14,182 nucleotides of DNA from Bacillota bacterium (lineage in GTDB: Bacteria; Bacillota; UBA4882; UBA8346). Below are positions 7,470 to 14,011 of the stretch, one piece after another. The stretch spans positions 1 to 14,182 of the forward strand of contig JAEZKW010000019.1 of the NCBI GenBank assembly GCA_023415375.1, written 5' to 3'. Positions within the stretch are counted from its first letter, which is position 1. The number at the start of each line of letters is the position of its first letter. Under the pieces are notes generated by a model. It made no database searches, had not been told where the DNA came from, and saw only the letters and a program-made list of their open reading frames with translations. The translations under genes were made by a program, and so were the position numbers.

Positions 7470-7946
7470 ATGGGTTTGATTTTAGGTAGGGAGCAATTGA
7501 GTGTACAGGCTGAAAAATGGCATCAAGAAAAAGCCAAAGTCGTTTTAACCAATGGCTGTTTTGATATCCTGCATGTAGGTCATTTGCGAACATTTAAAGA
7601 AGCTAAAGCTCAAGGCGATATTTTAGTGGTTGGCCTTAATAGCGACCAGTCTATTCGAGGTTTAAAAGGGGAAACCAGACCGATTATTCCTCAGGATGAT
7701 CGCTTGGAACTTTTAGCTGCTTTAGAACCTATTGATTATGTAACTTTATTTGATGAAGCCACTGCAGTCCGGTTAATTGAGATTATAAAACCACAAGTGT
7801 ATATTAAGGGTGGCGATTATACGCTAGACAGTCTTCCCGAAAAAGATGTATTAATTCGTTACCAGGTTGAAGTAAAATTTATTCCCTTAGTCGCGGGAAT
7901 CTCTACGACGGAATTGATTAAAAGAATAAGGACTGCCAACATTTAA
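7470..7946 (+). CDS. rfaE2: D-glycero-beta-D-manno-heptose 1-phosphate adenylyltransferase
   Basis: A 158-aa cytidylyltransferase-fold enzyme equal to the C-terminal domain of HldE; it transfers AMP from ATP to heptose 1-phosphate, forming ADP-heptose. Visible motifs: TNGCFDILHVGHL with the HxGH signature at 35-38, VVGLNSDQSIRGLKGETRPI (the nucleotide-binding region with KG), VYIKGGDY, and the terminal GISTTELIKRI that closes the nucleotide site. The start is ATG 7470, with GGGAGG at 7457-7462 (7 nt spacing); the longer frame from GTG 7419 has no site. It stands alone: no kinase domain (RfaE1), isomerase (GmhA) or phosphatase (GmhB) is adjacent. Glycerol-3-phosphate cytidylyltransferase (TagD) is the main alternative, but the KGETRP and IKGGDY segments favour RfaE2. 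Confidence 0.88.
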   Translation: MGLILGREQLSVQAEKWHQEKAKVVLTNGCFDILHVGHLRTFKEAKAQGDILVVGLNSDQSIRGLKGETRPIIPQDDRLELLAALEPIDYVTLFDEATAVRLIEIIKPQVYIKGGDYTLDSLPEKDVLIRYQVEVKFIPLVAGISTTELIKRIRTANI

Positions 7947-7955
7947 TAAAATCCC

Positions 7956-7981
7956 AACAGCCTTAAAAAAACCGGGCTGTT
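7956..7981. terminator. Weak hairpin between convergent rfaE2 and pfk
   Basis: AACAGCC (7956-7962) pairs with GGCTGTT (7975-7981) around a 12-nt A-rich loop. It has only a short T run after the stem on the plus strand, so it is a weak intrinsic terminator candidate for rfaE2. Between it and the pfk stop (7982-8065) I see no clearer terminator for either gene. Confidence 0.35.
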
Positions 7982-8065
7982 TAAAGAGAAAGGAATCGCC
8001 ACGATTTTGGTACAATTCGTTCTCAAAAAACAGCACCGGTAGTTTAGAAATCCCCAAAATCATAT

Positions 8066-9154
8066 TTATTCCCCAAACTCCACTCCGATACTTCTGGCGA
8101 TTCGGATAAGTTCACTATCAGGAGGGACCGTTTTTAATTGCCCAACTGCCTCCTCGATCGGTACGGCACCAAGTTCATTACCTTGCAAACTCACCATCAT
8201 ACCATATTTACCTTGCCTGATTAATTCGACGGCAGCGACTCCATAGCGAGTCGACAATATCCGATCATAAGGGATTGGTCTTCCACCTCTTTGTAAATGG
8301 CCTAAAACTGTCACCCGCGAATCAATACCCGTTATCTCGGTTAAATCCTGCGCGATTTTTTGACCGATGCCGCCGAGACGGATCGGATCGGGACTATCTT
8401 TGACCACTTGACTGACTACCATAGTTCCACCTTTAGGTTTTGCACCCTCGGCAACCACCACAATACTAAAGTTTTTACCGGCTTTGTGACGCTCTAAAGC
8501 TTTACTGGCAATTTTCTGAATGTCATAGGGGATTTCCGGAATGACGATCATATCAGCGCCTCCGGCAATTCCTGATTCCAGAGCAATCCAACCGGCATAC
8601 CTTCCCATTACTTCAAGCACCATTATCCGGTGATGAGATTCAGCTGTGGTATGTAATTTGTCAAGGGCTTCGGTTGCGGTATCCACAGCAGTCATAAAGC
8701 CGAAGGTAAAATCGGTTGCCGATAAATCGTTATCAATCGTTTTCGGGACCGCCACGACATTTAATCCTTTATGGGAAAAATCACGGGCGCTGGTTAAAGT
8801 ACCATCGCCACCAATCAGGACCATGGCTTCGATACCATGGGAGTTAATATTGGACATTACTTGATCCGACTTATCCACATAAGTGACTGCACCATTTTCT
8901 TCAATCTTAAAATTAAAGGGGTTGTCCCGGTTAGAAGAACCTAGAATTGTACCGCCCCGATCCAGAATACCGGAGGCCTTGGAAAGATCAAGCTTAACCC
9001 ATTCATTTAAGACAAGGCCATGATAACCGTCTTTGAATCCAATGACTTCACAATTGTATTTGCCAACCGCAGTTTTTACTACGGCCCGCAAAACAGCGTT
9101 CAATCCCGGACAATCACCGCCACCAGTGATTACACCTATTTTTTTAACCATCAT
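8066..9154 (-). CDS. pfkA: 6-phosphofructokinase, mixed-substrate (group III) type
   Basis: Phosphorylates fructose 6-phosphate to fructose 1,6-bisphosphate in glycolysis; 362 aa, cytoplasmic. Motifs in order: N-terminal GVITGGGDCPGLNA (phosphate binding), GGDG at 115-118, PKTIDND at 137-143 with the catalytic Asp141, MGRYAGWIAL (about 183-192), and GHLQRGGRP near 290. Known ATP-dependent enzymes have Gly in GGDG and Gly in PGTIDND; pyrophosphate enzymes have Asp and Lys. This protein combines Gly with Lys138, the arrangement seen in the ATP-using members of the mixed-substrate group, so ATP use is likely but not certain. The start is an ATG pair (9154, 9151) after GAGGAG; the second ATG has the better spacing and would shorten it by one residue. 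Monocistronic, convergent with rfaE2. Confidence 0.93.
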   Translation of the reverse strand: MMVKKIGVITGGGDCPGLNAVLRAVVKTAVGKYNCEVIGFKDGYHGLVLNEWVKLDLSKASGILDRGGTILGSSNRDNPFNFKIEENGAVTYVDKSDQVMSNINSHGIEAMVLIGGDGTLTSARDFSHKGLNVVAVPKTIDNDLSATDFTFGFMTAVDTATEALDKLHTTAESHHRIMVLEVMGRYAGWIALESGIAGGADMIVIPEIPYDIQKIASKALERHKAGKNFSIVVVAEGAKPKGGTMVVSQVVKDSPDPIRLGGIGQKIAQDLTEITGIDSRVTVLGHLQRGGRPIPYDRILSTRYGVAAVELIRQGKYGMMVSLQGNELGAVPIEEAVGQLKTVPPDSELIRIARSIGVEFGE

Positions 9155-9189
9155 CGGGCTCCTCTCTATAAAAAGTCATTAAAATTTTT

Positions 9190-9222
9190 CTGTTGTTTTA
9201 CAGGGAAGCTGATAAACAACAG
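9190..9222. promoter_or_regulatory. 9-bp inverted repeat upstream of pfk
   Basis: CTGTTGTTT (9190-9198) and AAACAACAG (9214-9222) are perfect complements separated by 15 bp. They lie 36-68 bp upstream of the pfk start. This could be a leader hairpin of pfk or a two-site operator whose centres are 24 bp apart. A further 10-bp palindrome ATAACGTTAT is at 9231-9240. No clear -35/-10 pair was found for pfk or the divergent aminotransferase in 9155-9431. Confidence 0.35.
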
Positions 9223-9431
9223 GGTTGATCATAACGTTATTATTTCGCGTCTGCCGGTGGAAATACCTCCCATATAATTGAAACATTAAACATGGTTACA
9301 AAATACGGTATACAAGGATCATATAAAATACAGTGAATTGTGACCAATTTGCAGGAAAATAGAGCTTCTAAGTCGAAAAACAGAATATATTTTTACATAC
9401 AGATAAAAACCTATTGCAAGGAGAGGATTTA

Positions 9432-10622
9432 ATGAAGTTAGCGGTAAGAGCTAAAGGTATTAACCCTTCCCCAACTTTGGCAATTGATGCCAAAGCTAAA
9501 CAAATGATCAAAGACGGCTTGGATATTATTGGCTTTGGGGCCGGAGAACCAGATTTTGATACTCCGGAAGTTATAAAAAATGAAGCGATTACGGCGTTAA
9601 AACGTGGTGAAACCAAATATACTCCGGCTTCTGGTACTTTGGGTTTAAAAGAGGCAGTGTGTTTTAAAATGGAACGCGACCACGGATTAAAATATAATAC
9701 AAATCAAGTGGTTATCTGCTGCGGTGCTAAACACGCTCTTTATAATTTGTTTCAAGTAATTTGTGATCCCGGCGATGAGGTGATTATTCCCGGACCTTAC
9801 TGGGTTAGTTATAGTGAACAGGTGGCACTGGCAGGAGCCAAACCGGTTATTATTTCAACCGACGAAACCAGCGGTTTTAAGATAACAGCCGAACAATTTC
9901 GGGCCACCATCACACCGAAAACAGTGGCTCTCATTTTAAATAGTCCTTCCAATCCGACGGGTGCGGTTTACAACCGTCAGGAGTTGGAAGCAATTGCAGC
10001 AGTAGCAATTGAAAAAAATATTATTGTGGTTTCGGATGAAATTTATGAAAAACTGATTTATGAGGGAGAACACGTTAGCATTGCCAGCCTAAATCCGCAA
10101 ATCAAAGATTTAACGATTATTATAAATGGAGTCTCTAAAACCTTTGCCATGACTGGATGGCGGATTGGATACGCCGTAGGGGATGCCAAGGTTATTAAGG
10201 CTATTGGCGATTTGCAGAGTCATAGCACCTCAAATCCAACTTCATTTTGCCAACCGGCTTCGGAGTTAGCTTTAACCAAACCGCCCCTTGAGATTATTGA
10301 CGGGATGGTTGCAGAGTTTAAGAAACGCCGTTCTTATATGGTTGAGACGATTAACAAAATCCCGGGCTTACATTGTATAAAACCGGATGGGGCCTTTTAT
10401 GTTTTTGCCAGCATAAAGGGACTTATAGGCAAGGAGTATCATGGAAAAATAGTTACCGGTGCTGATGTTTTTGCCGACTTATTGCTAGAGCATGCCAAAG
10501 TAGCTGTGGTTCCTGGTAGTGGGTTTGGAGCTCCTGAATACTTCCGGTTATCCTATGCCACCTCTTTTGAAAAAATCGAAAAAGGACTGGCCCGGATTGC
10601 GGGGTTTGTGGCGAAGGGTTAA
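9432..10622 (+). CDS. Class I aminotransferase, aspartate aminotransferase family (subgroup Ib)
   Basis: A 396-aa PLP enzyme of fold type I that swaps amino groups between amino acids and 2-oxo acids, most likely aspartate and 2-oxoglutarate. Visible features: IIGFGAGEPDFDTP near the N-terminus, YTPASGTLGLKEAV, SNPTG with Asn174, DEIYE with Asp202 and Tyr205, the PLP lysine Lys236 in NGVSKTFAMTGWRIGY, Arg244, and the substrate carboxylate Arg in EYFRLSYA near the end. These match the AspB/AatA type common in Bacillota; related enzymes act on other substrates, so the name is kept general. The start is ATG 9432 after AAGGAG (9418-9423); the frame is open to a TTG at 9414 inside that site, which is rejected. 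Divergent from pfk and ended by a strong terminator, so it is probably a single-gene unit. Confidence 0.92.
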   Translation: MKLAVRAKGINPSPTLAIDAKAKQMIKDGLDIIGFGAGEPDFDTPEVIKNEAITALKRGETKYTPASGTLGLKEAVCFKMERDHGLKYNTNQVVICCGAKHALYNLFQVICDPGDEVIIPGPYWVSYSEQVALAGAKPVIISTDETSGFKITAEQFRATITPKTVALILNSPSNPTGAVYNRQELEAIAAVAIEKNIIVVSDEIYEKLIYEGEHVSIASLNPQIKDLTIIINGVSKTFAMTGWRIGYAVGDAKVIKAIGDLQSHSTSNPTSFCQPASELALTKPPLEIIDGMVAEFKKRRSYMVETINKIPGLHCIKPDGAFYVFASIKGLIGKEYHGKIVTGADVFADLLLEHAKVAVVPGSGFGAPEYFRLSYATSFEKIEKGLARIAGFVAKG

Positions 10623-10656
10623 TCTGATTCTTGATAAAAGATAACCAAACATAATG

Positions 10657-10687
10657 AAACGCTCTAATGACAATGGAGCGTTTTTTT
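10657..10687 (+). terminator. Intrinsic terminator after the aminotransferase gene
   Basis: AAACGCTC (10657-10664) pairs with GAGCGTTT (10676-10683) around an 11-nt loop, and the T run continues to 10687. It lies 34 bp past the stop codon at 10622. Confidence 0.85.
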
Positions 10688-10736
10688 ATTGAATATGATA
10701 AAAAAGGAACTCCCAAGATGAATCTCCTGGTTTTTT

Positions 10737-10770
10737 AGCCGACTTTAGTCGGCTCGCCAAGTAGTTGGCA
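10737..10770. repeat. Twin-hairpin repeat element (REP-like)
   Basis: Two hairpins sit side by side: AGCCGAC-TTTA-GTCGGCT (10737-10754, perfect 7-bp stem) and GCCAA-GTAG-TTGGC (10756-10769, 5-bp stem). Neither is followed by a T run (a T6 run precedes the first), so they do not look like terminators. The first loop TTTA and the CCAAGTA in the second hairpin recur in the element at 13922-14011. Paired short hairpins of this kind are typical of REP sequences; copy number cannot be seen from one window. Confidence 0.5.
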
Positions 10771-10777
10771 TAAAAAA

Positions 10778-10905
10778 GGGGCTGTCTCAAAAGAAAATTT
10801 ATTGATAGAGATATGAATACAAGAATCCTCAGCGTAACCAAATGTTTGAGATTATAGTCTTTTTAACAAAGAAATAAGGCCTCAGCATTTCTTATGCCGA
10901 AGAGC
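10778..10905. mobile_element. Possible insertion-sequence end remnant
   Basis: GGGGCTGTCTCAAAAG (10778-10793) resembles the terminal inverted repeat of several Bacillota insertion sequences (GAGACAGCCCC on the other strand). The matching opposite end and a transposase are absent from the window. The following 110 bp are non-coding and end in an imperfect inverted repeat near 10876-10905 (GGCCTC-AGCAT then ATGC-GAGCCC). I read this as a fragment left by a deleted element, from memory of such ends only. The remaining stretch, 10906-11060, is AT-rich and holds nothing I can identify; no clear luxS terminator is visible. Confidence 0.3.
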
Positions 10906-11060
10906 CCTATATTATTTCACAGATGAATCATTATAATAATTATTTATTAAATCTTTAATTCCTCTTTTAAAAATTCAAAATTCATAAAAGGCTTAAGCAG
11001 AAAAAATTGAGTTTTGTAGTGAAGACATTGATCCGAAGAACGCAATTACGCCCTTTTGAA

Positions 11061-11546
11061 TTAATTTTTATTACCACGGTAAATATCGATTAATTGCTGC
11101 TCCGGTACACTTAAGAAGCGGGCGGCCCATAATTTTGCAGAATCTAAATCATGCTCCAGATAATTGCCGCATTCTTTGCGGACAGCACCAGGAATTGGAG
11201 CAGAAAATTGAACCACTTCCTGTAGGGCTTTGCAAACCAGACTCGCCACCCAGGAAGCCTCTTTATCGTGGCAGAAAGTAAAATAAAAACCGGTTCGACA
11301 TCCCATTGGAGAGATATCGATGAGTTCATCGGTATATTTGCGAATAAATGTGGCAAAAAGATGTTCCAAGGTATGGAGGGCATCATTGGGAAGATATTTT
11401 TGGTTTGGTTGGGCAAAACGAACATCAAATTTAGAAACCACGCATTCTGGGAATCTGGAGTCTACCTGCATCACTTTGGCTTTCCGGACATAGGGGGCTA
11501 CAACTTGGTCGTGATCCAGTTCAAAAGATTCTACTTTTGGATTCAT
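11061..11546 (-). CDS. luxS: S-ribosylhomocysteine lyase (AI-2 synthase)
   Basis: Splits S-ribosylhomocysteine into homocysteine and DPD, the precursor of autoinducer-2; 161 aa, cytoplasmic, active as a metal-bound dimer. Metal ligands are visible: His58 and His62 in HTLEH, and Cys126 in ECGNYLEHDL; the catalytic Cys83 is in DISPMGCRTGFYF. The length is normal. The frame is open three codons further to a GTG at 11555, but that GTG is part of the ribosome binding site (GAGGTG, 11558-11553). The ATG at 11546 shares its A with the TGA stop of mtnN (TGATG), so translation of the two genes is probably coupled. MtnN supplies its substrate, and the gene order follows the pathway. Confidence 0.95.
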   Translation of the reverse strand: MNPKVESFELDHDQVVAPYVRKAKVMQVDSRFPECVVSKFDVRFAQPNQKYLPNDALHTLEHLFATFIRKYTDELIDISPMGCRTGFYFTFCHDKEASWVASLVCKALQEVVQFSAPIPGAVRKECGNYLEHDLDSAKLWAARFLSVPEQQLIDIYRGNKN

Positions 11547-12274
11547 CAAAAACACCTCGCCATTTCTTCAGATTGTTTTTCCGTTACTTCCATCAAATGA
11601 ATCAGAAAATCAGAACAGCGTTCAGCTGCCAATGTTTTATAATTATTATACATTTCGAGGGTATCATCATCTGAATTATCAGAGATGGAGCGGATAATCA
11701 CGAAAGGGACCTCACAAAGGGCGCATACCTGGGCGACTGCACTGCCTTCCATTTCATTGCAGTAAGCTCCGAAGTCTTGATATAATTGGTTCTTTCTTTC
11801 CAGAGAATTATTGAATTGATCTCCGGTGGCAATCGGACCGGTAAAAATCTGATATTCATTTCCTACACAGCGAGCCATGGCTTTTTTACAGAGCTCAATG
11901 AATTCTGGATCGGCATCAATAAAACCGTCATCATCTTCTGTAAAAGCACCTTGTTTGATCCCAAAGGGGGTTAAATTGACATCATATTGAATGCAGGACG
12001 TGGAGATGACCACATCCCCGATTTTAAGTTTAGGGTGTAAGCCACCGGCGGATCCAATATTTACAATTCGTTCCGGGGAAAAGTGATCAATCATGAGTTG
12101 AGTGCAGCGGGCTGCGTTGACTTTACCGACACCGGATAAAGCGATAACGCAAGGATGATTTTTGATCTTACCAATGTAAAATTCAATGCCGTACTGGGTT
12201 GAAGCTGTGATATCGGTCATTCTAGCTAGGGCCGCGTCGCGTTCAGTTTCTACAGCTGTGATAATTCCAAGCAT
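11546..12274 (-). CDS. mtnN: 5'-methylthioadenosine/S-adenosylhomocysteine nucleosidase
   Basis: Hydrolyses S-adenosylhomocysteine to adenine plus S-ribosylhomocysteine, and methylthioadenosine to adenine plus methylthioribose; it is also called Pfs. 242 aa, slightly longer than the usual 230. Motifs: N-terminal GIITAVETERD, NIGSAGGL (73-80), TGDQF, substrate-ribose binding EMEGSAVAQVC (174-184) and the catalytic Asp199 in RSISDNSD. The residues after about 228 form an extra charged tail that runs into the luxS ribosome binding site. The ribosome binding site AGGAG lies 8 nt before the ATG. First gene of a two-gene operon with luxS, which acts on its product. Confidence 0.95.
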   Translation of the reverse strand: MLGIITAVETERDAALARMTDITASTQYGIEFYIGKIKNHPCVIALSGVGKVNAARCTQLMIDHFSPERIVNIGSAGGLHPKLKIGDVVISTSCIQYDVNLTPFGIKQGAFTEDDDGFIDADPEFIELCKKAMARCVGNEYQIFTGPIATGDQFNNSLERKNQLYQDFGAYCNEMEGSAVAQVCALCEVPFVIIRSISDNSDDDTLEMYNNYKTLAAERCSDFLIHLMEVTEKQSEEMARCF

Positions 12275-12330
12275 GAAGGAAGCTCCTGTCTATGGTGCAA
12301 TTTCTGCTATATTTTGAACATTCTCGAAAA

Positions 12331-12359
12331 ATTTTATCATCTGTCAGTCTTCTTGTAAA
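12331..12359 (-). promoter_or_regulatory. Promoter for the mtnN-luxS operon
   Basis: On the minus strand TTTACA (12359-12354) and TAAAAT (12336-12331) are separated by exactly 17 bp, with TGA before the -10 (extended -10). Transcription would start near 12325, about 50 nt before the mtnN ATG. Confidence 0.6.
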
Positions 12360-12608
12360 GCTTCTTTATAATCCGACCCACTCATTTTGAAGATTGCGAC
12401 TCGTTGATCTGCGCCGGGAAACCGGCCTTTTGAAAAAATCCTTATAGTATGTGACAAATTAGAGAATTTTTCGTTAACAAATCCCCAAAAAAGGTTTTCA
12501 AAGACCTTAGGCCGAATAATCGAAAGTATCAATTTGTGACCGCTTATGTTGAGAAACAAATTGGCGACTTGCTGGCATAAGCCTTCAAATTAATACAGGG
12601 AGCAAAAA
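12360..12608. other. Intergenic stretch between mtnN and the HAD gene
   Basis: With the mtnN leader this makes a 334-bp gap. A 71-codon frame on the minus strand (12344-12559) begins with TTG, has no ribosome binding site and overlaps the mtnN promoter, so it is not called. Only a weak hairpin (AAGGT/ACCTT, about 12491-12509) is visible. GGGAG (12599-12603) 5 nt before the ATG at 12609 is the binding site of the next gene. Confidence 0.5.
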
Positions 12609-13271
12609 ATGAGAAAAATCACAGCTATTGTTTTTGATTTTGGGGGTGTTCTGATGGACTGGAACCCTCATTACCTGTATCGGCAATTTTTCGGAGCTGA
12701 TCCTGAAAAAATTGATGGTTTCCTACAAGAAATTCACTTTAGCGATTGGAATCGGCAATTGGACCAAGGATGCCCCTTTTCAGAAGGTATTGCTAAGTTA
12801 GTAAGAGATTTTCCGGCTTATCAAGAATTGATTCAAGCCTATGACGAGCGCTGGGAGGAGACCTTGGCCGGTCCGATCCAGTCTTCTGTTGATATTTTAC
12901 GCGAGCTTAAAGACCGGGCGAGAACGCGTGCTAACACGGGCGCGAGCGCGCGTACTAACGCGACAGGGTTTTCGCTTTATGGTTTGACCAATTGGTCAGC
13001 GGAAAAATTTGCAACCATCCGTCACCGATATGAATTTTTTGATTGGTTTGAGGCTATCGTAGTTTCTGGGGAAGAAAAATTAATTAAGCCTGATCCCCGG
13101 ATTTATCAGGTGTTGTTGCAAAAGATTGGACAACCGGCCTCTAGCTGCTTGTTTATCGATGATTCCGCCGCCAATATCGCTGCAGCGAAGAACTTGGGCT
13201 TTGATACCATCCTCTTTCAATCTCCGGATCAATTAAGGATGGAATTAATTCAAAGAGAATTGCTTGAATAA
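12609..13271 (+). CDS. HAD-superfamily phosphatase (YihX-like, subfamily IA)
   Basis: A 220-aa cytoplasmic hydrolase of the HAD superfamily. Motif I is VFDFGGVLMDW with nucleophile Asp10; the position two residues later is Gly instead of Asp, as in YihX-type sugar phosphatases. Motif II is LYGLTNWS (Thr127), motif III Lys160 in KPDPRIYQ, and motif IV FIDDS (Asp184, Asp185). The helical cap lies between about residues 20 and 90. YihX of E. coli dephosphorylates alpha-glucose 1-phosphate; the substrate here is not known. Residues 104-119 are a 16-aa insert rich in Ala, Arg, Thr and Asn that interrupts the usual step from the LK-x-x turn into the GFSLYGLTN strand; it is encoded by a GC-rich duplicated unit (separate entry). 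The Nudix gene follows after 14 bp, making an operon. Confidence 0.9.
   Translation: MRKITAIVFDFGGVLMDWNPHYLYRQFFGADPEKIDGFLQEIHFSDWNRQLDQGCPFSEGIAKLVRDFPAYQELIQAYDERWEETLAGPIQSSVDILRELKDRARTRANTGASARTNATGFSLYGLTNWSAEKFATIRHRYEFFDWFEAIVVSGEEKLIKPDPRIYQVLLQKIGQPASSCLFIDDSAANIAAAKNLGFDTILFQSPDQLRMELIQRELLE
12918..12965 (+). repeat. 48-bp in-frame insert made of two 24-bp repeat units
   Basis: Units 12918-12941 and 12942-12965 share GCGAG, CGCGT and CTAAC at identical spacing and encode ARTRANTG and ASARTNAT. Each unit holds a small hairpin: CGTG-CTAA-CACG (12927-12938) and CGCGT-ACTA-ACGCG (12949-12962). GC content is 32 of 48, much higher than the surrounding gene. The length keeps the HAD frame open. 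Confidence 0.7.
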
Positions 13272-13285
13272 AGGAAATATAGATC

Positions 13286-13819
13286 ATGAAAGCCGTTGAA
13301 GAATTTCTATTACAAGAGCATATTTCAATCCTTCTTTCAGAACTGTGGAATAACCCGGCTCTTCAACGTATCAGCAGTTTGTGTTATTTGGAGAATGGTG
13401 GAAAACTCTTGATGTTGCAACGCAATAAAGAACCATTTCGGGGGCATTGGACAGCGCCTGGAGGTAAGTTAGAGCCTCCGGAAGACCCGCGGCAAACAAT
13501 TATCCGGGAAATTTGGGAAGAAGCCGGACTTACTCTGAAAGACCCCAAGCTGAAGATGATCACCTCTGAAACCGGAGAAGAGCAAGAGTACAATTGGCTG
13601 GTTTTTATTTTTCGCGCCCATCAATTCAGCGGCTCACTGAAACAATGTGATGAAGGTATTCTGCAATGGGTTCCTAGAGAGAAGATATTTGACAGCCAAA
13701 TTCCGGATGTGGATCGCAAGCTGTTGCCAATGATTTTAGAAAACGAAAAACGGTACTTCGTACGTCTTAAATTTAATTATCTCCATCAGGTTGATTCTTT
13801 GCAAAGTATTTCGTTTTAG
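13286..13819 (+). CDS. Nudix hydrolase (MutT/NudF-like)
   Basis: A 177-aa cytoplasmic pyrophosphohydrolase that splits nucleoside-diphosphate-linked compounds. The Nudix box is complete at residues 60-82: G-x5-E-x7-REIWEEAGL, with the metal-binding glutamates at 75, 78 and 79. The preceding APGG and the strand LLMLQRNKEPFRGHWT fit the MutT-type fold. About 28 extra residues (helical, EEFLLQEHISILLSEL) precede the domain. Substrate is unknown; MutT-like sanitation of oxidised nucleotides or ADP-sugar hydrolysis are possible. The gene begins 14 bp after the HAD gene, with a modest binding site (AAGGAA), so the two are cotranscribed. The C-terminal tail after about residue 150 is not part of the Nudix fold. 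Confidence 0.9.
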   Translation: MKAVEEFLLQEHISILLSELWNNPALQRISSLCYLENGGKLLMLQRNKEPFRGHWTAPGGKLEPPEDPRQTIIREIWEEAGLTLKDPKLKMITSETGEEQEYNWLVFIFRAHQFSGSLKQCDEGILQWVPREKIFDSQIPDVDRKLLPMILENEKRYFVRLKFNYLHQVDSLQSISF

Positions 13820-13821
13820 TT

Positions 13822-13881
13822 CCGAAGTTCTGGGCAACAACTGTCGACAATTCTGGGTACGGTCACTTCGGCTTGTTGTCC
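13822..13881. repeat. Interleaved inverted repeats after the Nudix gene
   Basis: CCGAAGT (13822-13828) is complementary to ACTTCGG (13865-13871), and GGGCAACAA (13832-13840) to TTGTTGTCC (13873-13881, one G-T pair). The two pairs are interleaved, so they cannot both form as simple hairpins. TTCTGGG occurs twice (13828-13834 and 13851-13857). This lies just past the Nudix stop codon and is probably part of its 3' untranslated region. Confidence 0.45.
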
Positions 13882-13921
13882 TTGAAATGGGGGAACGCGG
13901 TTTTTAACTGTTATGTTTAAT

Positions 13922-14011
13922 GTGAAAAAACAACTGCGCCCGTCTAGGGTGCGCCTCCCTTAGGAGGCGGATACTGCGCGTACCAAGTACGCGGGCTTGT
14001 TGTTTTTTCAC
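13922..14011. repeat. 90-bp branched palindrome (three-way junction element)
   Basis: A perfect 13-bp outer stem pairs 13922-13934 with 13999-14011 (A6/T6 inside it). A short GC stem follows (13938-13942 with 13992-13996), then two inner hairpins: CGCCTCC-CTTA-GGAGGCG (13952-13969, 7 bp) and GCGTAC-CAA-GTACGC (13978-13992, 6 bp; its base competes with the GC stem). The outer stem with its T6 could serve as a bidirectional terminator, but the branched interior is more than a terminator needs, so a mobile palindromic repeat or structured RNA is likelier. No gene overlaps it convincingly. Confidence 0.7.

Noticed and set aside
9414..9431. TTG start extending the aminotransferase by six residues
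   Set aside because: The codons lie in and around the ribosome binding site of the ATG at 9432.
12344..12559. 71-codon minus-strand frame upstream of mtnN
   Set aside because: Starts with TTG, has no ribosome binding site, overlaps the mtnN promoter, and shows no recognisable motif.
13822..13881. Classic H-type pseudoknot
   Set aside because: The linker between the second strand of stem 1 and the second strand of stem 2 is one base, too short to cross a 7-bp stem; competing hairpins are more plausible.
13938..13996. tRNA-like reading of the branched palindrome
   Set aside because: Paired ends and arms are present, but there is no T-loop GTTCGA-type sequence, no D-arm pattern and no 7-base anticodon loop.
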